This document shows positions 52,161-60,484 of a stretch of 64,000 bases of DNA, piece by piece. Numbering within the stretch: the stretch's first letter is position 1; the number at the start of each line of letters is the position of its first letter. Source of the DNA: Chitinophagaceae bacterium (GTDB taxonomy: Bacteria; Bacteroidota; Bacteroidia; Chitinophagales; Chitinophagaceae); contig CANGYR010000011.1 of assembly GCA_947458275.1 (NCBI GenBank), forward strand, positions 1-64,000. The letters are read 5' to 3'. Below the pieces are notes generated by a model. The model was given only the letters and a program-made list of their open reading frames with translations, searched no databases and was not told the origin of the DNA. Made by a program: the position numbers and the translations under genes.

Positions 52161-52667
52161 TTGTCTAATAGTGAAGAATATACAAAATGGTTTGTTGTGT
52201 ACACTAGGCCCCGCTGGGAGAAAAAAGTGTCACGAGAACTGGAGGAGAGAGGCATCACACATTATTGCCCGCTGAACAAAGTGCATAAACAATGGAGCGA
52301 TCGTAAAAAAATCGTTTATGAGCCCTTGTTCAGGGGTTATGTATTTGTCCAACTTGATGATGCACATAAATGGGATGTGAAAGAAGTAGATGGTATTCTC
52401 AATTTCGTCTACTGGCTCGGCAAACCCGCTGTAGTAAAAGACGCCGATATTGAAACCATCAAAAAATTCCTCCAGGAGTTTTCAGACATTGAAGTCACCG
52501 AACAAAAACTGGACATCAATTCTAAAGTGATTATCAAGCAAGGTCTGATGATGAACTACAAAGGCATCATCCTCGAACTCCTTGGAAATCGTGCACGTGT
52601 TCGTATTGATAGTATGGGGGTGAGTTTGAGTGCGACTTTTGACAAGAAGAATTTGATAAAAGTTTGA
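52161..52667 (+). CDS. UpxY-type transcription antiterminator (NusG family)
   Basis: This 168-residue protein has a NusG N-terminal domain (WFVVYTRPRWEKKVSRELEE, YCPLNKVHKQWSDR, FRGYVFV) and a C-terminal KOW motif (KQGLMMNYKGIILE). Specialised NusG proteins of this kind precede capsule loci in Bacteroidota and stop early termination in the long operon. The only plausible start is a TTG at 52161; a CTG at 52143 is less likely. It lies between the kinase and asnB, so it may act on this locus itself. Confidence 0.88.
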   Translation: MSNSEEYTKWFVVYTRPRWEKKVSRELEERGITHYCPLNKVHKQWSDRKKIVYEPLFRGYVFVQLDDAHKWDVKEVDGILNFVYWLGKPAVVKDADIETIKKFLQEFSDIEVTEQKLDINSKVIIKQGLMMNYKGIILELLGNRARVRIDSMGVSLSATFDKKNLIKV

Positions 52668-52683
52668 CCTCACCCCCAAACAC

Positions 52684-52885
52684 TTTCACCGCTGAGAAAT
52701 AAGAACGCAGAGAATACGCAGAGTTTATTTCCTCTCTGCGAAAACTCTGTTAACTCTGGTTCTCTGCGGTAAAAATCATTGTTTAGCTCAATAGTACATC
52801 TACTGCTAAACCAGCGTAGCGAATCAAACCAGCCAATGGCGTTAACACCAAACACCAAACCCCAAACCCCAAACGCGCTCCGCGC
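52684..52885. repeat. CCGCAGAG inverted repeat and GC-box tract
   Basis: 52684-52775 starts TTTCACCGCTGAG and ends CTCTGCGGTAAAAA, forming a long imperfect inverted repeat. AAACCCC words with a CGCGCTCCGCGC core (52849-52885) run directly up to the asnB ATG. Confidence 0.7.
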
Positions 52886-52887
52886 AA

Positions 52888-54690
52888 ATGTGTAGAATAG
52901 CCGGCATATTAAATAAATCCCTCCCCATTGGCGAAATTACGTCCCGGGTCGAAGAGATGTGTGAACTGCTGAAGAACGGCGGTCCCGATGATGGGGGCAT
53001 TTACACAGCAGCAGAGGAACATTTGGTTTTGGGCAACAGAAGACTGGCATTGCTGGATTTGAGTGCCGATGGGCATATGCCTATGCAATACAGACAGCGC
53101 TATTATATTACTTTCAATGGTGAGGTATATAATTTCAAAACTTTGAGGGCTGAACTGGAGCAACATGGTCATCAGTTCAAAAGTAATACCGATACGGAAG
53201 TGGTACTTGCAGCTTTTGCCCAATGGAACTGGCAGGCCTTTCCCCGACTGAAAGGCATGTATGCTTTTGCATTATGGGATGATGTAGAAAAGGAATTGTT
53301 TTTGGTAAGAGATCCGGCGGGGATAAAGCCGTTGTATTATGCTTTGGAAGACAATGCGCTGACCTTTGCCTCCGAGGTGAGGGCCTTTGCACCCAATAAA
53401 GAATTGCAGGAGTCCAATCCCAACTGGCCGGTGTATTTCATGGCTTATGGACATCTGCCGGAGCCGATGACTACCTTAAAAAAAGTAAAGCCCCTGCACA
53501 AGGGATGTTTTCTCAAATACGATTATAAAAAATCATCGCAGAGCGTTCAGTCGTTTTCGCATTACAGCTACAGCGAGCAAATAACGGATGCAGCCGAGGC
53601 AACGAAGCTGGTAAAACAATCCATTGAAGATGCTACAGAAAGACATCTGCTGGCCGATGCGCCTATAGGGGTGTTTTTAAGTGGGGGAGTGGATTCAAGT
53701 ATCATGGCGGTGACAGCCTCAAAATTTAAGCAGTCGCAACTGAATACGCTTTCTCTTTATTTTAATGAAAAGCAATTTTCAGAAAAACCTTATCAGGATG
53801 CATTGATTGAAAAGTTGCAATGCAACCACCATCAGTTTTTACTGGAAGAAAAAGATTTTAATGAGAAGTTGCCGCAAATACTCGACAGCATGGATATGCC
53901 GAGTTGCGATGGCATCAATACCTGGTTTATCTGCCAACATGCCAAAGACCGCGGATTAAAAGCGGTATTGTCCGGCTTGGGCGGTGATGAATTGTTTGGT
54001 GGATATCCTTCCTTCAACAGAATGAATCGCTCTTTATTGTTGCAGCAATTGCCCGACATGATAACGTCTATGGGTAAACGCAGTAAATCAAAAGTACTCA
54101 ACAGAGCATCCTATCTCCGTATGGACGGCATTAAGGGTTTGTATTTGTTTCTGAGAGGACATTTCAATCCTACTGAAATTGCCTATCAATTAGGCGGATA
54201 TGAAAAAGATATCTGGAAAACATTGGATGAGCAGCCGGGCGTAACCAATATCAGTCATTTAGATGTAAAAAATCAGGCCAGCTGGATGGAGTTTCATCTA
54301 TATATGCAGAATCAACTGCTCCGCGATTCTGATGTGATGAGCATGCACCATGGCGTAGAGATAAGAGTGCCTTTTCTGGACGATCATAATATCCGATTGG
54401 CATTCCGCATCAGTCCGGAAATAAAATATCATGGACCAAGAGTAAAACAATTTTTGGTGAATGCATTCAATAGTGAACTGCCCCAACAAATCTGGGACAG
54501 ACCAAAAATGGGTTTCAGTTTCCCCTTCGCCGAATGGCTTACCAAAAGCAGCTACGTGAAAGAGGTGATGACCGATAATACCGGTGAGTTGTCTAAAAAA
54601 AATTACACCGAGTTCGTCAAAGGCAATATGCATTGGTCGCATTTGATGTCGTTGTTGATGGTTAGAAAACGCAGTTTTGTGGGTGTTTAA
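52888..54690 (+). CDS. Asparagine synthase, glutamine-hydrolysing (AsnB family)
   Basis: The 600-residue amidotransferase has the N-terminal Cys2 nucleophile (MCRIAGILNK), glutaminase motifs (NRRLALLDLS, NGEVYNF) and the synthase PP-loop LSGGVDSS (264-271). AsnB-type enzymes in capsule loci often amidate sugar acids rather than make free asparagine. Either is possible here. It is placed between the antiterminator and the toxin-antitoxin island. No terminator was seen after it. Confidence 0.9.
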   Translation: MCRIAGILNKSLPIGEITSRVEEMCELLKNGGPDDGGIYTAAEEHLVLGNRRLALLDLSADGHMPMQYRQRYYITFNGEVYNFKTLRAELEQHGHQFKSNTDTEVVLAAFAQWNWQAFPRLKGMYAFALWDDVEKELFLVRDPAGIKPLYYALEDNALTFASEVRAFAPNKELQESNPNWPVYFMAYGHLPEPMTTLKKVKPLHKGCFLKYDYKKSSQSVQSFSHYSYSEQITDAAEATKLVKQSIEDATERHLLADAPIGVFLSGGVDSSIMAVTASKFKQSQLNTLSLYFNEKQFSEKPYQDALIEKLQCNHHQFLLEEKDFNEKLPQILDSMDMPSCDGINTWFICQHAKDRGLKAVLSGLGGDELFGGYPSFNRMNRSLLLQQLPDMITSMGKRSKSKVLNRASYLRMDGIKGLYLFLRGHFNPTEIAYQLGGYEKDIWKTLDEQPGVTNISHLDVKNQASWMEFHLYMQNQLLRDSDVMSMHHGVEIRVPFLDDHNIRLAFRISPEIKYHGPRVKQFLVNAFNSELPQQIWDRPKMGFSFPFAEWLTKSSYVKEVMTDNTGELSKKNYTEFVKGNMHWSHLMSLLMVRKRSFVGV

Positions 54691-55070
54691 TTGGAATTGA
54701 GATTTTTTAGACTGCGTTTGTTTGGGGTTTGGATTGCGCTACGCGCGTTTGGGGTTTGGTGTTAGGAGTTCGCCCCTTTGGTAAATAGTTATAATGTATA
54801 ACTTTTTAATCCATCCTAATCGATTCCTTTACCGCTGAGAAAGAAGAGCGCAAAGATTACGCAGAGAAAATCTCCTCTGCGAAAACTTAGCGATCTCTGC
54901 GGCTCTGCGGTGAAAAATCTTTAAAATTTGAAATAAAAAATAAGGAAACAGGTTTAAAAATTAAATGTATTGCGATAATCATGTTTGTAGTTTGTGATTT
55001 ATGGTTAGTAGTTAACCCCAAACCCCAAACGCGCGCAGCGCAATCCAAACCCCAAACAATCTGAATACTA
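54691..55070. repeat. Repeat-rich gap between asnB and the toxin-antitoxin island
   Basis: It holds a GC-box repeat (54717-54762, core GCGCTACGCGCG), a CCGCAGAG inverted-repeat element (54828-54916) and a second GC-box repeat in opposite orientation (55014-55057). No gene is visible. Confidence 0.7.
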
Positions 55071-55349
55071 ATGTCAAATTTAATTTCTAATCTCTCCCCC
55101 CATCTATTCTGGGATGTGGATTTTGCAAAGTTGGATGCAGACAAGCATTACAGATTGATTATTGAACGCATCATTGAGAGAGGGACATTCAATCAGTTCA
55201 GACAGATGGAAAAATACTACGGAAAAGAAAAGCTGATTGATGCCATCAAAAACATCAATACCATGAGTGAAAAAGATATGAATTTTGTAAGTATTTATTT
55301 TAATATACCCTTTGAATTGATGAAATGCTATATAAAGACGCTGCGCTAG
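55071..55349 (+). CDS. Orphan DUF6922 protein (antitoxin-like)
   Basis: This 92-residue protein begins with LSPHLFWDVD and continues with the DUF6922 pattern (IIERIIERGTFNQF, SIYFNIPFELMKCYIK). In this family the gene normally precedes an AbiEii-type toxin, but here no toxin follows. The DNA for its N-terminus matches the second copy at 55580 over 34 bases, whereas the rest has diverged. It may be a relic antitoxin or a regulator of the neighbouring pair. Confidence 0.65.
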   Translation: MSNLISNLSPHLFWDVDFAKLDADKHYRLIIERIIERGTFNQFRQMEKYYGKEKLIDAIKNINTMSEKDMNFVSIYFNIPFELMKCYIKTLR

Positions 55350-55367
55350 TTTATGGTTTGGGGTTTG

Positions 55368-55553
55368 TGGTTTGGTGTTGCGTTGTAGTTTAACCCTGAT
55401 GCCCAAAATCCAAACTCAAAACGCCACACAGTGTCACAATGTTGAAGTCTCAGTAGCACAAAAGTGACATCAAGGTACCCTCCGAAAACGGGCTGTCTTC
55501 GTTTTCGGTCCCCTTTTTGGGTCACTTTTTGGGGAAGCAAAAAGGGACAAAAA
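55368..55553. repeat. Two-hairpin repeat, copy A
   Basis: It contains a perfect 9-bp hairpin CCGAAAACG/CGTTTTCGG (55482-55508) and a second stem GTCCC-C-TTTTT/AAAAAGGGAC (55508-55548). Copies lie at 58091-58278 and 59126-59241. It ends 26 bases before the DUF6922/AbiEii pair. Confidence 0.85.
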
Positions 55554-55579
55554 GTTAATATAAGGATTGATTTAAAATA

Positions 55580-55879
55580 ATGAATAACTTAATCCATAAT
55601 CTCTCCCCCCATCTATTCTGGGATGTGGATACAAATGATGTAGATGCTGATAAAAACAAATCATTTATTATCAAAAGAGTACTGGAATATGGATTTTTAG
55701 AGGATTGGCAATTGATAAATAAATTTTACAACAGGGATCAAATTATTGAAACGGCAATAGGTTTACGTGAATTAGAGCCCAAAGCTTTTGCATTTATGGT
55801 TCATTTTTCAGGAAAGCCGAAAGATCAATTCAGATGTTACACTACAACACAGTCGAAGGTAAAACACTGGAACTTTTAA
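55580..55879 (+). CDS. DUF6922 antitoxin-like protein
   Basis: This 99-residue protein has the full DUF6922 pattern: LSPHLFWDVD, FIIKRVLEYGFLEDW, LRELEPKAFAF, then FRCYTTTQSKVKHWNF. The AbiEii gene begins inside it (overlap 46 bases), which is usual for this pair. It is presumably the antitoxin. Its N-terminal DNA matches the orphan copy at 55071. Confidence 0.78.
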   Translation: MNNLIHNLSPHLFWDVDTNDVDADKNKSFIIKRVLEYGFLEDWQLINKFYNRDQIIETAIGLRELEPKAFAFMVHFSGKPKDQFRCYTTTQSKVKHWNF

Positions 55880-56445
55880 AATCCTTAATGGATTTTGAGT
55901 TGTTCAGTAATCTACGATTGGTTGGAGGGACTTCCCTGGCATTGCAATTAGGACACAGGATATCCGTAGATATTGATTTGTTTGGTGAATTTAAAATGGA
56001 TTCCGCGGAACTACAGAGTTACTTACCGGAATTCGGTGAATGTAAAGTCATCAAAACATCTAAAAACATCAATATTTTTCTGATTAATGGCATTAAGGTT
56101 GACTTTGTTAATTACTCGTATCCCTGGATTGGAAATTTAATCAGTGAACAAAACATAAGAATGGCAGATAAGATGGATATCGCTGCTATGAAACTTGCAG
56201 CCATATCCGGAAGAGGAACAAAAAAAGATTATTACGACCTATACGAATTATTAAAACATTACACGCTGGCTGAAATGATTGGCTTTTATGAACAAAAATA
56301 TGCTGACGGATCAGTATTCCTCGTTTTAAAAAGTCTATTGTATTTTGATGATGCCGATGCGGATGTGATGCCTGTTGTATTCAATAAAGTTCCTTGGGAG
56401 AAAGTCAAAAAGAGAATAGTGGATGCGTTTGATGGAATGGGTTAA
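55834..56445 (+). CDS. AbiEii/AbiGii-type nucleotidyltransferase toxin
   Basis: The 203-residue product has the nucleotidyltransferase signature LVGGTSLALQLGHR, then ISVDIDLF, with the DxD pair for metal binding, and the typical start MLHYNTVEGKTLELLKSLM. It also has the conserved KLAAISGRGTKKDYYDLYEL. AbiEii-type toxins transfer nucleotides to tRNA or other targets and block growth during phage infection. The start overlaps the DUF6922 gene by 46 bases, so the two are translated together. Confidence 0.88.
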   Translation: MLHYNTVEGKTLELLKSLMDFELFSNLRLVGGTSLALQLGHRISVDIDLFGEFKMDSAELQSYLPEFGECKVIKTSKNINIFLINGIKVDFVNYSYPWIGNLISEQNIRMADKMDIAAMKLAAISGRGTKKDYYDLYELLKHYTLAEMIGFYEQKYADGSVFLVLKSLLYFDDADADVMPVVFNKVPWEKVKKRIVDAFDGMG

Positions 56446-56447
56446 TA

Positions 56448-56532
56448 TGTTTGTGGTTTGTGGTTTTTGGTTAGTAGTTAACCACAAACCACAAACCAAA
56501 AACCACAAACCAAAAACCACAAACCACAAACA
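56448..56532. repeat. AACCACAAAC/GTTTGTGGTT tracts
   Basis: TTTGTGGTTTGTGG words turn into AACCACAAACC words after GGTTAGTAGTTAACC, so the whole forms a long low-complexity inverted repeat between two toxin modules. Confidence 0.6.
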
Positions 56533-56561
56533 TTTATATCATTAACCATACTAACTAAAAT

Positions 56562-56756
56562 TTGTCTAAATTAATAATCCATACCACCCCAATCAATCTT
56601 AAAAAAGAAAGAATACAACGCCATAGGGAAAAAACTCCCGAACAACGTTTATCCGACCTTTTAAAATTGAATAAATTAGTATTAAAGCTATCCGGTAGGA
56701 AGTTCTTACGCGCACCGCAAGGGAAGGGGATTGTGATATATAAAAAATCATGCTAA
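56562..56756 (+). CDS. Small basic protein upstream of the MNT gene
   Basis: This 64-residue basic protein starts at a TTG (56562), since a stop lies six bases upstream and no internal Met exists. It contains REKTPEQRLSDLLKLNKL and ends QGKGIVIYKKSC. The MNT gene starts 7 bases before its stop, so it probably belongs to the same module. The family is not recognised, and it could be a third member of the toxin-antitoxin system. Confidence 0.55.
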   Translation: MSKLIIHTTPINLKKERIQRHREKTPEQRLSDLLKLNKLVLKLSGRKFLRAPQGKGIVIYKKSC

Positions 56757-57055
56757 CAAAATCCCAAATCATATCACAAATTGCTTCTGTTCAGGCTGAA
56801 CTAAAAGAAAGATTTGAATTGGAACATCTGTATTTATATGGAAGTTATGCTTTAGAAAAACAAAACGAGGAGAGTGATATTGATTTGATGTATGTAATGC
56901 AAACAAATGCAAAGATGACATTGGGAAGATTAGAAAAGTTAGAAGATAAGCTGAAAGCGTTATTGCAAGTTCCGAAAATTGAGATGGTGAATCAGAAATA
57001 TATGAATCCCGTCATTGCCAATCAAATTGAATCGTATGTCGTCTGTCTCTTCTAA
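56750..57055 (+). CDS. MNT-domain nucleotidyltransferase (antitoxin of a HEPN-MNT pair)
   Basis: This 101-residue minimal nucleotidyltransferase has GSYALEKQNEESDIDLMY, with Asp43 and Asp45 forming the metal site. In HEPN-MNT systems the MNT protein AMPylates the HEPN partner and so neutralises it. The HEPN gene starts 20 bases before its stop. Relative to the usual GS-x-A-R-G pattern this one has GSYALEK, a small departure. Confidence 0.85.
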   Translation: MLTKSQIISQIASVQAELKERFELEHLYLYGSYALEKQNEESDIDLMYVMQTNAKMTLGRLEKLEDKLKALLQVPKIEMVNQKYMNPVIANQIESYVVCLF

Positions 57056-57473
57056 CAACAACGTTTTATACATTCTGACAATTCTGGAATGCTCGGAAAA
57101 GATAAAGATTTATGCAGACAGCTTCGATACCACAAATGATTTTTTTACAGGAACGGATCAAATGCCCTTCAATGCTTGTTGTCATCTTTTGTTGGCAATA
57201 GGTGAAGAATCAAAAAAAATAAGCGAAGGTCTAAAAGATAATTTTTCATTTGTTGAATGGGATCGCATAGCTGGTATTAGAAACAGAATTGCACACGATT
57301 ACAGAGGTATAGATGCAGAAATTGTATTTCATATTATAAAGAATGAGTTGTCGGTATTAAATGAAGTAATGATCAAAATGCTTATCTCAACAGGGACTAC
57401 ACGAGCTGAAATAGAGAAATATATTCAATCAGATTACTACAAACATCTCAAATATCTACCTGAAAGATTTTAA
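57036..57473 (+). CDS. HepT-like HEPN ribonuclease toxin
   Basis: The 145-residue product (from ATG 57036) has the HepT/DUF86 signature RNRIAHDY, an RX4HXY motif in which the Arg and His catalyse RNA cleavage and the Tyr is the AMPylation site. It overlaps the MNT gene by 20 bases, the normal arrangement for a HEPN-MNT pair. The longer frame from 57015 is possible but lengthens the overlap without adding motif residues. Confidence 0.88.
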   Translation: MSSVSSNNNVLYILTILECSEKIKIYADSFDTTNDFFTGTDQMPFNACCHLLLAIGEESKKISEGLKDNFSFVEWDRIAGIRNRIAHDYRGIDAEIVFHIIKNELSVLNEVMIKMLISTGTTRAEIEKYIQSDYYKHLKYLPERF

Positions 57474-57849
57474 AACCTCACCCCCGACCCCTCTCCAAAG
57501 GAGAGGGGAGAATAGCCCCTCCTTTGGAGGGGTTGGGGAGGTCAGAAAAATCGGCGTTTATAGTTTGTAGTTTATAGTTTATGGTTTATGGTTAACCCCG
57601 AACCCCAAACCCCAAATCCCACAAAGTGGTAACCCCAAACCAAAAACACCACGAAGTGACATGGGAATCAAAAAGGGACAAAGAAAATCGTAATAATAAA
57701 ACAACTTTTCGACTATAATATAAAAATCAGCAAAATATGAATCTTTTTATATTACGATTGAAAAATTTGACAAACAAGAGAAATTCTGGTTTTCAACTTA
57801 GTGGCAGCAACTATAGAAAAAGTCTTAAATTCAAGGATAAATCTATATT
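57474..57849. repeat. CCCCTCTCC-family palindrome and AAACCCC tract
   Basis: 57476-57544 starts CCTCACCCCCGACCCC and ends GGGGTTGGGGAGGTC, with inner stems CCCCTCTCC/GGAGAGGGG and CCCCTCC/GGAGGGG. AAACCCC-type words follow (57594-57660). A 42-codon frame from ATG 57737 is probably not a gene. Confidence 0.65.
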
Positions 57850-58047
57850 ATGTCAACAGTAAAATACGGTGAATTAACCAAAATTGGTCTGGATGTGTTT
57901 GGAAACAAGAACAAGCTAAAGTTATGGTTAAATACACCCAACTATGCATTAGGAGCCTTGAAGCCTGTAGAGCTACTCAATGATCCTAATGGAAAAGAAC
58001 TGGTGTTGAATGAACTGACAAGGATAAATTACGGGATTTTTATTTAG
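57850..58047 (+). CDS. Truncated MbcA/ParS/Xre-type antitoxin (DUF2384)
   Basis: This 65-residue protein matches only the C-terminal half of DUF2384 antitoxins: VFGNKNKLKLWLNTPNYALG, then PVELLNDPNGKELV and RINYGIFI. The usual N-terminal helix-turn-helix half is missing (full proteins are about 130-160 residues). No RES-domain toxin gene follows. It is either a remnant or a short form that binds a toxin encoded elsewhere. Confidence 0.68.
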   Translation: MSTVKYGELTKIGLDVFGNKNKLKLWLNTPNYALGALKPVELLNDPNGKELVLNELTRINYGIFI

Positions 58048-58090
58048 ATGAAGTTACTTGCACTACGTGAAGTTTATTGTTTTAAGTTTC

Positions 58091-58278
58091 TGGTTTGGTG
58101 TTGCGTTGTAGTTTGATCCTGATGCCCAAAATCCAGGTGCCAACAGTGTCATAATGCTGAAGTCTCAGTAGCACAAAAGTGACATCAAGGTACCCTCCGA
58201 AAACGGGCTGTCTTCGTTTTCGGTCCCCTTTTTGTCCCGAATGCTTTCGGGATTTTTGGGGAAGCAAAAAGGGACAAG
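58091..58278. repeat. Two-hairpin repeat, copy B
   Basis: It closely matches copy A (55368-55553), but a 20-base hairpin-forming piece containing TCCCGAATGCTTTCGGGA replaces the centre of the second stem. It ends 76 bases before the second MNT gene. Confidence 0.85.
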
Positions 58279-58354
58279 AGATTAAATTAATTGAAAAGGA
58301 AGCTCCGATTTCCAAACTATCACTTTCTAAAAAATTAAATCTATTTTTTTCAGA

Positions 58355-58675
58355 ATGACTCTAAAAGAACCCATTTTAACTGACATAAAACATAATATTC
58401 AGCAATTCATTCCTGAATCCAAAGTGTTGTTATTCGGCTCAAGAGCCAAGTCGGGATTTGAAAACGGGAACGATGTTGATTTGCTTATCATAAGCCCCAA
58501 TGAATTTTCGCCCAGAGAAAAAATGGATATTGAAAGAAAAATAACTCAAAGATTGGTCAATATGTTTCATCTGCCATTTGATATTCTGGTATATGGAAAA
58601 AGTGATTTTGAGAAGAAGAAAAATGAGAAAAGTCTGGTTGTTTATCACGCTGTTAAAGAAGGAGTAGAGATATAG
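58355..58675 (+). CDS. MNT-domain nucleotidyltransferase, second HEPN-MNT pair
   Basis: The 106-residue protein has LLFGSRAKSGFENGNDVDLL, the canonical GSRA...DVD nucleotidyltransferase core. The HEPN gene starts at its stop codon (1-base overlap: GTG at 58675). It is probably the antitoxin of the second pair. Confidence 0.88.
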   Translation: MTLKEPILTDIKHNIQQFIPESKVLLFGSRAKSGFENGNDVDLLIISPNEFSPREKMDIERKITQRLVNMFHLPFDILVYGKSDFEKKKNEKSLVVYHAVKEGVEI

Positions 58676-59055
58676 TGTCTGCTGATAGAGAGATATTAAA
58701 ACAATGGATTGATAGAGCAGAAAATGATTTAATTGCTGCTGAAATTCTTTTCAATTCAAATCCTTTAATTCTGGATATCGCTTGTTTTCATTGTCAACAG
58801 TCAATAGAAAAATTTCTTAAAGCTTTTTTGGTTTATAATCAAAAGGAGTTTCTGCTTACTCACAACCTTGAATATTTAATATCTCTTTGCGCCGAGATTG
58901 ATTCGGATTTTATAAATCATGATTTAAATAATTTAAGCTTGTATGCGGTAAGAACCAGATATCCGCATGATCATTTGGCACCTGAAAAAGAAGAGGTCAT
59001 GGATTATTTGAAATTATGTAATGTTATCAAGGGGTTAGTTTTATCAAAAATTTAA
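58675..59055 (+). CDS. HEPN-domain protein, second HEPN-MNT pair
   Basis: The 126-residue protein is of the PF05168-type HEPN group: WIDRAENDLIAAEILF, then ACFHCQQSIEKFLKAFLV, and YAVRTRYPHD near the C-terminus. It lacks the HepT RX4HXY motif, so it belongs to another HEPN branch than the protein at 57036. The start is GTG at 58675, overlapping the MNT stop by one base. Confidence 0.85.
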   Translation: MSADREILKQWIDRAENDLIAAEILFNSNPLILDIACFHCQQSIEKFLKAFLVYNQKEFLLTHNLEYLISLCAEIDSDFINHDLNNLSLYAVRTRYPHDHLAPEKEEVMDYLKLCNVIKGLVLSKI

Positions 59056-59125
59056 ATTTACGCCTTGCGAATCCATATTTCAACGTCCTGGGTTTAACGT
59101 TTAAAACGAATAACCCATCAAAGCC

Positions 59126-59241
59126 CCAATGTTGAAGTCTCAGTAGTACAAAAGATACATCAAGGTGCCCTCCGAAAACGGGCTGTCTTCGTTTTCGGTC
59201 CCCTTTTTGGGTCACTTTTTGGGGAAGCAAAAAGGGACAAA
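59126..59241. repeat. Two-hairpin repeat, copy C
   Basis: This shorter copy lacks the first ~75 bases of copies A and B. Both hairpins are intact. It ends 4 bases before the glycosyltransferase ATG, so the repeat supplies the leader of that gene. Confidence 0.85.
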
Positions 59242-59245
59242 AGAA

Positions 59246-60367
59246 ATGAAAAATAACAAAATCCTCCTTCTAACCCTAAAAACCTTCTCCGCCACCGGCG
59301 GTATCGAAAAAGTGTGCAAGGTAGCGGGCAAGGCACTGTATGAACAGACGCTGACGGGGCCGGTGAGCTTTCAGATACATTCCATGTACGACAAGCAGTC
59401 GGATGCGGATGATAATAAATATTTTCCGGGAGAGCACTTCAGGGGATTTGGGGTGAACAAAATTAAATTTATCTATCAATCGGTGAGAGAAGGATGCAGG
59501 AGTAATACAGTGATATTGAGTCACGCGAATTTATTATTGGTGGGATGGCTGATTAAACTGTTCTCTCCCAAGACAAAACTCATGCTGTTTGCACATGGCA
59601 TAGAGATATGGGATAAATTGGGTAGTTTAAAAACCAGCATGCTAAAATCATGTGATTCGGTGCTGTCGGTGAGCAATTATACCTCACAAAGAGTACAGCA
59701 AACGCATGGGATTGCTGCTGAGAAATGCAAGGTGCTGAACAACAGCCTGGATCCCTATTTACCCATCGTGAGTGAGGCGGACAGGCAACAACTGGCAGAG
59801 ACGCTCAGAAAACACTACGGCTATTCGAAAGACGATAAAATTATTTTTACGCTCACGAGATTGTCATCTAAAGAAAGATATAAAGGATACGACAAAGTTC
59901 TGGAAGCATTGGAGGGGGTAGTGAAAAAATATCCTACTGTACAATACTTGATTGCCGGTAAATATGATGAAATAGAAAAAGAAAGTCTGCTGGCACAGGC
60001 AAAGGCATTGGGTATGGAAAAACATTTGAAAATAGCCGGATTTATTCCCGATGATTCTTTAACGGATCATTTTTCAATGTCTGATTTATATGTGATGCCA
60101 AGTAGGAAAGAGGGATTTGGAATTGTATTTGTAGAGGCCATGTATTATGGTGTGCCGGTGATTGCCGGAAATCAGGACGGATCGGAGGATGCATTGCTTA
60201 ATGGTAAATTAGGATTATTGGTTAACCCAATGGATGTTGCAGAAATAGAAAATTCAATTTTGAATATTTTAGATAACAAAGAAGACAATAAACCAAACAG
60301 GAATATAATGTTTGAACATTTTGGATATGAACAGTATAAATGGAAATTTCAAACTGAGATAAATTGA
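59246..60367 (+). CDS. Glycosyltransferase family 4
   Basis: The 373-residue GT-B enzyme has an N-terminal domain with LLLTLKTFSATGGIEKVCKV and the C-terminal nucleotide-sugar site: FTLTRLSSKERYKGYDKVLE, then MPSRKEGFGIVFVEAM with the E-x7-E motif. It transfers a sugar during polysaccharide assembly. ATG 59246 is chosen because the longer frame from 59165 runs inside the two-hairpin repeat. It resumes the capsule locus after the toxin-antitoxin island. Confidence 0.88.
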   Translation: MKNNKILLLTLKTFSATGGIEKVCKVAGKALYEQTLTGPVSFQIHSMYDKQSDADDNKYFPGEHFRGFGVNKIKFIYQSVREGCRSNTVILSHANLLLVGWLIKLFSPKTKLMLFAHGIEIWDKLGSLKTSMLKSCDSVLSVSNYTSQRVQQTHGIAAEKCKVLNNSLDPYLPIVSEADRQQLAETLRKHYGYSKDDKIIFTLTRLSSKERYKGYDKVLEALEGVVKKYPTVQYLIAGKYDEIEKESLLAQAKALGMEKHLKIAGFIPDDSLTDHFSMSDLYVMPSRKEGFGIVFVEAMYYGVPVIAGNQDGSEDALLNGKLGLLVNPMDVAEIENSILNILDNKEDNKPNRNIMFEHFGYEQYKWKFQTEIN

Positions 60368-60484
60368 TGAGTTTTATCAAAATATATTTTAATTAGACTA
60401 AATTATACTACATAATTAAAAATTTCAATAAATTGATAGCTTTAAACCTTCGTAAATCAGCTATAAAAATTAATTAAGTATTTT

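Noticed and set aside
55346-55540. Leftward frame with LPQKVTQKGDRKRRQPVFGG (also at 58082-58315 and 59027-59230)
   Set aside because: It lies within the two-hairpin repeat and is disrupted differently in copy B; the frame follows from the hairpin sequence and lacks protein-like conservation beyond the repeat.
57737-57862. 42-codon frame starting MNLFILRLKNLTNK
   Set aside because: It overlaps the DUF2384 start in another frame, has no recognisable features and poor composition.
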